Shown: positions 1 through 5,445 of the stretch, in pieces | Layout: the number at the start of each line of letters is the position of its first letter | Position numbering within the stretch: position 1 is the stretch's first letter | Assembly: GCA_947625995.1 (NCBI GenBank) | Contig: CANQQN010000115.1 | Span: 1-6,184 of the forward strand | From: an uncultured Lachnospiraceae bacterium | Lineage (GTDB): Bacteria; Bacillota; Clostridia; Lachnospirales; Lachnospiraceae | Direction: 5' to 3' | Length of the DNA: 6,184 bases | Translations under genes and position numbers: made by a program | The notes under the pieces: model-generated | Told to the model about the DNA's origin: nothing | Database searches by the model: none | What the model saw: only the letters and a program-made list of their open reading frames with translations

Positions 1-565
1 GTATGGGGCCGCTTGCAGCCTCTTCCGCCTTCTGTCCGCCCTGCGCCCCATTTTGTCCGGCGTACATCTGCGGCGTGGGGCCTCCCTGAAGGATCACCGG
101 GCGGATGCGAACGACTTCCGCAAGATCGGTGTAACACACTCTCGTATCGCAGAGCATGTCATGCAGGGCATAATGCTCCTTTCCCGCAAGAGCGATCAGA
201 TATCCGATATACAAAATTCCGCTTAAGAATCTGCCAACAGTCTCCCTGAAAAGCACGTTGAGGAATGTCAACTTTTGGCCGTCTATAGTCTCCACCTGAA
301 TCCGCAACAGCATTTTTCCCGGGGTTTTTCCAAAAGCATAAGTAAAGATCACAAAATACACGGCACGAATAGCATACACAACAATGGCGCATATGGTCAG
401 GTCAAAGAGCACCTGCCTGTTCCAGATGCTGGATGGGGAAAACAACGTTTCCACCGCTGCAGGAATCGTAACAAAGCAGGAGATTATCCCAACGATCAGA
501 CAATCGATCACATAAGCCGCCCATCTGGTACCAAAGCCTGCCGACGCGCATTTAGGGCTCTGCAT
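1..565 (-). CDS. RDD family membrane protein, partial (SppI/YteJ-like, C-terminus cut by window edge)
   Basis: Reading the minus strand from the ATG at 565 gives 188 codons that remain open at the left edge. Residues 11-21 contain the RDD-type start (FGTRWAAYVID, with Arg14 and Asp21). Residues 79-84 are GKTPGK, followed by a LLRIQV strand, and residues 135-143 (HDMLCDTRV) supply the closing Asp motif; this order is typical of the RDD family (known). Hydrophobic segments at about 16-38, 53-78 and 113-128 suggest three membrane passes. From about residue 160 the tail becomes Gly/Gln/Ala/Pro-rich and looks disordered. The ATG overlaps the sppA stop by 14 nt in another frame, and AAGGGG lies 10 nt upstream inside sppA, so translation is probably coupled. 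In Bacillus subtilis the RDD protein encoded beside sppA (YteJ, SppI) inhibits SppA; the same role here is inferred from synteny. RDD proteins elsewhere have other roles, including ion transport. The family call is secure, the inhibitor role only likely. Confidence 0.85.
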   Translation of the reverse strand, partial: MQSPKCASAGFGTRWAAYVIDCLIVGIISCFVTIPAAVETLFSPSSIWNRQVLFDLTICAIVVYAIRAVYFVIFTYAFGKTPGKMLLRIQVETIDGQKLTFLNVLFRETVGRFLSGILYIGYLIALAGKEHYALHDMLCDTRVCYTDLAEVVRIRPVILQGGPTPQMYAGQNGAQGGQKAEEAASGPI

Positions 566-1577
566 AATACATCAACCCCTTATCTTCCAGATTTGTAAGC
601 TCCTGCAGTACCTGATTGTCGCTTTTCGGTATCAAGGAGCTTAATTTCATGAACAACTGACTGAAAAGATTGCCTCTCTCCACAGGCATAGGAGAAAACG
701 TGATATCTTCTTCTCCGATATCCTTTGCGACCATATCGAGCGCGTCGTCATAGGTATCCACGATCTCATCTACAAGTCCGATCTCCTTTGCTCTCTGAGC
801 GCTGAACACGCTGCCGTCCGCATAAGGTCTGATCTGCGCATCCGTCAAGCCGCGCCCTTTCTTGACAATCGTAAGAAACTGTTCAAAGGACTCATCCACG
901 ATGTCCTGATACATGGCAATCTGTTCCTGCGTCTGCGTCTCGTCCCCGTTGAACATGGCCTTGTTTTTCCCGCTGGTGATATCGATGGGCTTAATGCCAA
1001 GCTTCTCGTATAATCCACTCATATCGTATGTGCTGACGATCACACCGATAGAGCCTGTAGTAGCATTCCTGTTGGCGATGATCTTGTCGGCTGCCATGGC
1101 GATGTAATATCCTCCCGAATAGGCATAGCTGTGCATATACGCATATATGGGTCTGCCGGTCTGTTCCTTGTACTCCATCAGCTTCAGATATAACTCGTCG
1201 GAGTCAATGATGGTGCCGCCCGGCGTCTCCTCATACAGCAGAATAGCCTGATTGGTACTGCTCTCCATCAGCGCGTCGATATAAGAAAGGGTTTCCTGAT
1301 GATAATAGCCCAAATCTCCGGACAGATAACTGCCCTCTACATTTTGAATGGTGCCGGTAACAGAGATCACGCCAATAAAATCCTCATAAGGAAGTTCGGC
1401 ATCGTAATCAATCTCCCCATCAGAAACACCAAGCAGGGATTTGAAGTAATCCTCAGTTTCCCGGGCGGATGTAACGCGCTGTTTTTCCGCCTCAACCTGC
1501 ACAAGCACATTGGACGCGCCGATCACAATGAACAGGACCGCGGCTACGACCAATGCTATAATCTGTTTACTTTTCAT
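552..1577 (-). CDS. sppA: Signal peptide peptidase SppA, short Gram-positive form
   Basis: Membrane-anchored serine protease of the ClpP/crotonase fold that degrades leftover signal peptides. I start it at the ATG at 1577 (341 aa). The in-frame TTG at 1586 would lie 1 nt from the AAAAGGAG ribosome site, whereas the ATG is 10 nt away. Residues 1-4 are basic, and about 5-27 form one hydrophobic anchor, with the rest predicted outside the cytoplasm. The protease core begins at the VISVTGTI strand (about 70-77). An ETPGGT loop lies at about 117-122. The nucleophile is Ser154 in YSGGYY, and the general base is Lys206 in SGKNKA. Their 52-residue spacing equals that of Ser147/Lys199 in B. subtilis SppA (known), so the enzyme should be active. 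TGSIGVI (about 174-180) is also a family motif. Length fits the single-domain Gram-positive form, not the roughly 600-residue E. coli double form. A strong promoter lies just upstream, and an RDD protein gene overlaps its end. Confidence 0.95.
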   Translation of the reverse strand: MKSKQIIALVVAAVLFIVIGASNVLVQVEAEKQRVTSARETEDYFKSLLGVSDGEIDYDAELPYEDFIGVISVTGTIQNVEGSYLSGDLGYYHQETLSYIDALMESSTNQAILLYEETPGGTIIDSDELYLKLMEYKEQTGRPIYAYMHSYAYSGGYYIAMAADKIIANRNATTGSIGVIVSTYDMSGLYEKLGIKPIDITSGKNKAMFNGDETQTQEQIAMYQDIVDESFEQFLTIVKKGRGLTDAQIRPYADGSVFSAQRAKEIGLVDEIVDTYDDALDMVAKDIGEEDITFSPMPVERGNLFSQLFMKLSSLIPKSDNQVLQELTNLEDKGLMYYAEP

Positions 1578-1587
1578 CTTACCCAAG

Positions 1588-1595
1588 CTCCTTTT
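1588..1595 (-). promoter_or_regulatory. Ribosome binding site of sppA (decides the start)
   Basis: The minus strand reads AAAAGGAG here. It lies 10 nt before the ATG at 1577 but only 1 nt before the upstream in-frame TTG at 1586, too close for initiation. This favours the ATG and removes three residues from the longest possible product. Confidence 0.8.
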
Positions 1596-1612
1596 ATCCT
1601 GTAAATATGAGC

Positions 1613-1640
1613 ATTATACCATAACGCCCGTCTTCGTCAA
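1613..1640 (-). promoter_or_regulatory. sigma-A-type promoter of sppA-RDD operon
   Basis: On the minus strand, TTGACG (1635-1640) and a perfect TATAAT (1613-1618) are separated by 16 nt. Predicted transcription start is near 1606, giving a leader of about 28 nt that contains the AAAAGGAG ribosome site. The near-consensus match suggests steady housekeeping expression of sppA and the overlapping RDD gene. No operator or hairpin is visible in the leader. Confidence 0.8.
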
Positions 1641-1651
1641 GCCAAAATTCA

Positions 1652-1683
1652 GGAGGGCGCCGCGTTTTCCTGCAGCGCCCTCC
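1652..1683 (-). terminator. Hairpin terminator after the zinc-ribbon membrane protein gene
   Basis: GGAGGGCGC (1652-1660) pairs perfectly with GCGCCCTCC (1675-1683). Across one mismatch the inner bases can add about three further pairs, leaving a TTTTCC loop. Read on the minus strand, the stem lies about 20 nt after the stop at 1705 and is followed by TGAATTTTGG, a short and interrupted T run. The GC-rich stem is convincing but the T tract is weak, so termination may be partial. The sppA promoter begins only about 12 nt further on. Confidence 0.6.
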
Positions 1684-1704
1684 GTCTCATACAGAGAGCA
1701 TTTT

Positions 1705-2787
1705 TTAAAAAATAGAATTCATCAGCATGCCGCCAAGACTTCCGATCAGGCTCTGCACTGCGCCGGCAAGCATAAAATACGCAAGCAGCAGGCAGATCAC
1801 CGTGACAATCGCCTTGCAGATCATATAAATATAAAGCTCCTTATCCTGCGCAACATCAACTACCGCCGAATAGGCGTTGTACTCCACCGCCACAAGACAG
1901 GTCATGCCCACGGCCGCAAGGATCAGGCCGAACATAGGCGAAATGATCGCGCCTATCAACACAAGTATCAGCACGATGATATCATAAAGCGAACGCTCGC
2001 CCACCACGTTGATCATTGCTTTGAATGTGGTTTGGGCGTTAAACAGACCGGATACAACTTTCAGCAAAAGCACCGACAGGAAATCTGCCGCAACGGTAAG
2101 AAGCAGCGCCGCAAAAATCGCCCTGAACCAAGGCAATCTGACCGTATAATTTCCGGAGCCTCCGAAAAATCCGCCTGAAAATCCTTTTAAAACATTTCCG
2201 ATCCTGCCAAGGATGATCAACACGACGATTATAGATAACACTGCCTTTGAAATGATCAATTCCAGACCAATGGCGCTGTTGCCGCCCTCCGCCAGCTTCT
2301 TTGCCGTCACGGTGGGGTGCTTGAGGATCGGACCGATCTCCGCAAAAACATTTTTTGTATTTTTAACGATCGAATTCTTGGTTTTATGCAGCCACTCTGC
2401 TTCCTTGGTCATCGTCTTCTGCTGAGCCGCGTCCGCCGTCTGATTTCCTTCTGTGGCAGTCTGCCGGGTCGTGTCTGCTGTCTGACTTCCCTCTGTGGCA
2501 GCCTGCCGGGTCGTGTCCGCTGTCTGGCTTCCCTCTGTGGCAGCCTGCTGAGACGCGTCCGCTGTCTGCACCTCTTGCGCTGCAAAAGTATTACCGGCTG
2601 TCTGCTCTTCTTTTATCTGCGGCGCGTCCGGCGTTACGTCATCTTTCCGGGCAGATGTGCCCGCCGCCTGCACCGTCCCGGGAGCAGGGATCTCCTGTCC
2701 CGACTGATGCTCTGCTTTCTTCTGCTGGCAGATACAGATCTCACCGTCCTTCAACGGCCTGCCGCACTGAGTACAAAAATTTGCCAT
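1705..2787 (-). CDS. Zinc-ribbon multi-pass membrane protein of unknown function with repeat linker
   Basis: I do not recognise a specific function. The ATG at 2787 follows AAGGGGG with a 7-nt gap and gives 360 aa. Residues 5-20 form a short zinc-ribbon-like motif, Cys5-x2-Cys8 and Cys18-x-Cys20 (FCTQCGRPL near the start). Similar N-terminal ribbons are common on Firmicutes membrane proteins of unknown role (known). Residues about 21-130 are polar, rich in Gln, Thr and Ala, and probably disordered; residues 73-123 contain three 14-residue repeats plus a partial fourth. A basic stretch (about 128-165) leads into four likely membrane segments at about 174-196, 219-246, 267-300 and 320-345, with a Gly-rich loop at 202-212. 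The plan suggests a cytoplasmic zinc-binding head tethered to a membrane domain. It has its own promoter, divergent from ddl, and a hairpin after its stop, so it is probably a single-gene unit. The reading frame is secure; the function is unknown. Confidence 0.8.
   Translation of the reverse strand: MANFCTQCGRPLKDGEICICQQKKAEHQSGQEIPAPGTVQAAGTSARKDDVTPDAPQIKEEQTAGNTFAAQEVQTADASQQAATEGSQTADTTRQAATEGSQTADTTRQTATEGNQTADAAQQKTMTKEAEWLHKTKNSIVKNTKNVFAEIGPILKHPTVTAKKLAEGGNSAIGLELIISKAVLSIIVVLIILGRIGNVLKGFSGGFFGGSGNYTVRLPWFRAIFAALLLTVAADFLSVLLLKVVSGLFNAQTTFKAMINVVGERSLYDIIVLILVLIGAIISPMFGLILAAVGMTCLVAVEYNAYSAVVDVAQDKELYIYMICKAIVTVICLLLAYFMLAGAVQSLIGSLGGMLMNSIF
2419..2571. repeat. 42-bp coding tandem repeat, three full units plus partial
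   Basis: Three head-to-tail 42-bp units lie at 2438-2479, 2480-2521 and 2522-2563, flanked by degenerate partial copies. By hand alignment the first and second units share 38 of 42 bases, and the second and third 37 of 42. Because 42 is a multiple of three, copy changes keep the frame. The repeat encodes the 14-residue period SQTADTTRQAATEG (residues 73-123) of the zinc-ribbon membrane protein linker. Confidence 0.9.
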
Positions 2788-2828
2788 TGTATTGCCCCCT
2801 TCCAGATTTTTCCGAAAATGATACTATT

Positions 2829-2857
2829 AATATACCACATAACTAAAAATGTTACAA
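2829..2857 (-). promoter_or_regulatory. Promoter of the zinc-ribbon membrane protein gene
   Basis: On the minus strand TTGTAA (2852-2857) and TATATT (2829-2834) are separated by exactly 17 nt. Predicted transcription start is near 2822, giving a leader of about 35 nt before the ATG at 2787. It lies back to back with the ddl promoter, with about 53 nt between the two -35 boxes. Confidence 0.65.
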
Positions 2858-2910
2858 CGAAATAATGAAAGAAAAAGGGCTGCATTTTCCGCCCTGAAGC
2901 TTGTCTGTAA

Positions 2911-2939
2911 TTGACAAAAACACCTCTTTAGTATAGTAT
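2911..2939 (+). promoter_or_regulatory. sigma-A-type promoter of ddl-murF
   Basis: A perfect TTGACA (2911-2916) is followed after 17 nt by TAGTAT (2934-2939), within the AT-rich stretch GTATAGTATAAAA. Predicted start is near 2946, giving a short leader of about 35 nt to the ddl ATG. No riboswitch or attenuator is visible in so short a leader. Confidence 0.75.
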
Positions 2940-2970
2940 AAAAATAATGAAAATTCTTTATGCAAACATG

Positions 2971-2975
2971 GGAGG
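2971..2975 (+). promoter_or_regulatory. Ribosome binding site of ddl (decides the start)
   Basis: GGAGG lies 5 nt before the ATG at 2981. An in-frame ATG at 2960 lies before this site and has no ribosome site of its own. The family's conserved N-terminal strand (KIIVLAGGTS) begins directly after the downstream ATG. Confidence 0.85.
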
Positions 2976-2980
2976 AAACT

Positions 2981-4024
2981 ATGAAAATCATAGTATTGGC
3001 TGGAGGGACCAGCACGGAAAGAGATGTTTCGCTGAGTTCAGGAACAGGTATCTGCAGAGCGCTCCACACGCTGGGCCACTGTGCCTGTCTGATAGATGTA
3101 TATTTAGGTGTTGAGGGAACGGTGGATCCGGATACCTATTTTGAAGCATATGGGAACGCCGACCCGGACATTTCCGTTGTGACGGAGGCCGCGCCGGATC
3201 TTGAGGCGCTGCGCCGCATTGAGCGCAAGGGAAACGACGGCTTCTTCGGGCCGAATGTACTGAAGCTCTGCAGGGCCGCGGACATTGTTTTTATGGCGCT
3301 TCACGGAGAGAACGGCGAAAACGGGAAGATTCAGGCTGCCTTTGATCTCCTTGGGATCACCTACACAGGCGCCGGCTGTCTCGGCAGCGCCGTTGCCATG
3401 CACAAGGGTATTGCCAAAGATATTTTTCTCCATAACGGCGTCCCCACCCCGAAGGGTATCTCCATACACAAAAACAAATCCAAAAAATCTCTGGAGGATC
3501 TGGGACTGCATCTGCCCTGCGTGGTGAAGCCCTGCTGCGGCGGCTCCAGCATCGGCATGTCAAAAGCCACAACCAGGGATGAATATGAAGCCGCGCTTGA
3601 GAATGGTTTCCGTTACGATGAGGAACTGATCATCGAGGAATATATCAAAGGCCGGGAGTTTTCCGTCGGTCTGATCGAGGGGAAGGCCCTTCCCGTCATT
3701 GAGATCGCCCCTGTAAACGGCATGTATGATTATAAAAATAAATATCAGGCCAGCCTGACTGTGGAGACCTGTCCCGCAAATCTGAACAAGGAACTGACAG
3801 AAAAAATGCAGGCTTATGCAGAACGCGCATATAAAGTATTAAAGCTGGAATCCTACGCCCGCGTTGATTTTCTTATGGACGAGGCGGACAATATCTATTG
3901 TCTGGAGGCCAATACCCTGCCGGGCATGACGCCTACCAGCCTGCTTCCTCAGGAAGCTGCCGTCATCGGCTATGACTATCCTTCCCTCTGTCAGAAGCTG
4001 ATCGACGTATCTCTTGGAAAATAA
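2981..4024 (+). CDS. ddl: D-alanine--D-alanine ligase
   Basis: ATP-grasp ligase that joins two D-alanines in the cytoplasm to make the dipeptide used by MurF. The product is 347 aa from the ATG at 2981. Seen motifs: AGGTSTERDVS (7-17) with Glu13, HGENGENGKIQ (108-118), the ATP loop KPCCGGSSIGMSK (183-195) with Ser189, EEYIKGREF (219-227), YDYKNKY (249-255), ARVDF (293-297), and LEANTLPGMTPTSL (308-321). Against E. coli DdlB as I know it, Ser150, Tyr216, Arg255, Asp257, Glu270, Asn272 and Ser281 all map here with one constant offset of 39, so the catalytic set is complete. Tyr255 is at the position where D-Ala-D-Lac ligases carry Phe, so a D-Ala-D-Ala product is predicted. The protein is about 41 residues longer than the E. 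coli enzyme, the extra lying in the N-terminal half (roughly 42-100). Own promoter upstream; murF follows after 22 nt. Confidence 0.97.
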   Translation: MKIIVLAGGTSTERDVSLSSGTGICRALHTLGHCACLIDVYLGVEGTVDPDTYFEAYGNADPDISVVTEAAPDLEALRRIERKGNDGFFGPNVLKLCRAADIVFMALHGENGENGKIQAAFDLLGITYTGAGCLGSAVAMHKGIAKDIFLHNGVPTPKGISIHKNKSKKSLEDLGLHLPCVVKPCCGGSSIGMSKATTRDEYEAALENGFRYDEELIIEEYIKGREFSVGLIEGKALPVIEIAPVNGMYDYKNKYQASLTVETCPANLNKELTEKMQAYAERAYKVLKLESYARVDFLMDEADNIYCLEANTLPGMTPTSLLPQEAAVIGYDYPSLCQKLIDVSLGK

Positions 4025-4046
4025 CCGTGAAAGGCAGATCATATCC

Positions 4047-5411
4047 ATGAAAAACCTGACATTAAAAAATATTGCCGCCGCATGCCATGGGATTTATCAC
4101 GGCGACAGCGCCATGCTCTCCAAGGAGGTATCCGACGTCACCACCGACAGCCGCAAGGTGACGGAAGGCAGTCTGTTTTTTGCCATTGTGGGGGCTCACA
4201 GCGACGGTCACTTGTATATCCCTGACACTTACAAAAAAGGAGCCCTCTGCTGCATTTCCCAGCGGGAACTTCCCGGCGAAACTCATCCTTACATTCAGGT
4301 TGCATCTTCAACGGAAGCGTTGAAGGATCTGGCAGAATATTACAGGAGTTCTCTTGATATCAAGGTGATCGGCATAACCGGCAGCGTCGGCAAAACCAGC
4401 ACGAAGGAAATGATCGCTTCTGTTCTCTCACAGAAATATACGGTGTTAAAAACACAGGGCAATTTCAACAATGCCATCGGCCTGCCCCTGACCATCTTCC
4501 GGCTCAGGGAAGAACATCAGATCGCCGTACTGGAAATGGGCATCAGCGAGTTCGGAGAAATGCGCGTCCTCTCAAAGATCGCAAAGCCCGATATCGTAGT
4601 GATTACCAATATCGGACAGTGCCATCTGGAGACTTTAAAAACGCGGGACGGAATTTTAAAGGCAAAGTCGGAAATCTTTGAATATCTGAACCCGGAAGGA
4701 CAGATCTTTTTGAACGGAGACGACGACAAGCTGTGCCGGATGAAAGAGATCAACGGGATCCGACCTCATTTTTTCGGTCTTGACCCTTCCTTGGAAGCAT
4801 ATGCGGACAATGAGAAGGAAATTGGTTTTGAGAAAACCGCCTGCACTTTGCATTTTGGCAACGAGAGCTTTCCCGTTTGTATTCATCTGCCCGGACACCA
4901 CAACCTATACAATGCCGTGGCAGCCGCAAGCATCGGCCGCGCCCTCGGCATGGAGAATGACCGGATCGCCGCCGGCATCGAGGCATTAAAACCGGTGAGC
5001 GGCCGCAACAATATTCTGCACCACAGCGGTATGACCGTCATCGACGACTGCTACAATGCGAATCCGGTTTCTATGAAGGCATCCATAGATGTGCTTGCAG
5101 GCGCAAGAGGACGCAGGGTCTGCATTCTCGGTGATATGTTTGAACTTGGTGAAAAGGAAAAATCGCTTCACTACGATGTGGGCGCTTATCTGGCAACGAA
5201 AAAGATCTCCTTGCTCCTTACTGCCGGAGATCTCGCAAAAGAATTGGCCCGAGGCGCGTCCTTTGATCCGGCGCTGGAGATTCATTCCTTTGACACCACG
5301 GAAGCACTTGCCGGACACGTATTGAATTATTTACGTTTAGACGACACGATCCTTGTAAAAGCATCCCACGGAATGCAGTTCGACCAGATCGTCAAACTAT
5401 TAACCACATAA
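4047..5411 (+). CDS. murF: UDP-N-acetylmuramoyl-tripeptide--D-alanyl-D-alanine ligase (MurF)
   Basis: ATP-dependent Mur ligase that adds the D-Ala-D-Ala made by Ddl to UDP-MurNAc-tripeptide, completing the pentapeptide precursor in the cytoplasm. I use the ATG at 4047 (454 aa), which leaves 22 nt after ddl and begins at the expected family N-terminus. The frame is open back to a TTG at 4014 inside ddl, but that codon has no ribosome site. The chosen ATG has only a modest site (AAAGG, 12 nt away). Domains: N-terminal substrate-binding region (about 1-100, with TDSRKV at 33-38); central ATPase with P-loop GITGSVGKTST (109-119, Lys116), GNFNNAIG, LEMGISEFGEM (162-172) and NIGQCHLE (188-195); GHHNLYNAVAA (283-293); C-terminal domain with the MurF hallmark DDCYNANPVSM (333-343), LGDMFELGE (361-369) and VKASHGM (437-443). 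Length is normal for MurF. The DDxYNANPxSM motif separates it from MurC, MurD and MurE. Confidence 0.97.
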   Translation: MKNLTLKNIAAACHGIYHGDSAMLSKEVSDVTTDSRKVTEGSLFFAIVGAHSDGHLYIPDTYKKGALCCISQRELPGETHPYIQVASSTEALKDLAEYYRSSLDIKVIGITGSVGKTSTKEMIASVLSQKYTVLKTQGNFNNAIGLPLTIFRLREEHQIAVLEMGISEFGEMRVLSKIAKPDIVVITNIGQCHLETLKTRDGILKAKSEIFEYLNPEGQIFLNGDDDKLCRMKEINGIRPHFFGLDPSLEAYADNEKEIGFEKTACTLHFGNESFPVCIHLPGHHNLYNAVAAASIGRALGMENDRIAAGIEALKPVSGRNNILHHSGMTVIDDCYNANPVSMKASIDVLAGARGRRVCILGDMFELGEKEKSLHYDVGAYLATKKISLLLTAGDLAKELARGASFDPALEIHSFDTTEALAGHVLNYLRLDDTILVKASHGMQFDQIVKLLTT

Positions 5412-5445
5412 AATATAACACAATCTTTGGTAAAGGAGGTTTTTT

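Noticed and set aside
1701..1712. TTTTTTAAAAAA palindrome at the end of the zinc-ribbon gene
   Set aside because: It is simple A/T sequence covering the stop codon, with no GC stem; the terminator candidate is the separate hairpin at 1652-1683.
1510..2178. Long plus-strand open frame (222 codons)
   Set aside because: It runs antisense across the start of sppA and the membrane part of the zinc-ribbon gene. The product is His/Arg/Lys-rich without motifs and lacks a ribosome site, as expected of a shadow frame.
2438..2563. Possible CRISPR-like array at the 42-bp repeats
   Set aside because: The units are directly adjacent without spacers and keep the reading frame of a protein, so they are coding tandem repeats.
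2317..2865. Plus-strand open frame with Cys/Leu/Arg repeats
   Set aside because: Its repeats are only the reverse reading of the 42-bp coding repeat in the zinc-ribbon gene, and it has no ribosome site.
2866..2895. Minus-strand hairpin AGGGC/GCCCT followed by a T-rich run, resembling a terminator
   Set aside because: The stem is only 5 bp with a 10-nt loop, and it lies upstream of the minus-strand promoter where no minus gene needs ending. I mention it only as a possible site in the divergent promoter finding.
2946..2980. Possible riboswitch or T-box leader before ddl
   Set aside because: The predicted leader is only about 35 nt, too short for either, and shows no stem structure.
3104..3511. 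Minus-strand open frame inside ddl
   Set aside because: It is antisense to a strongly conserved gene, with no motif and no ribosome site.
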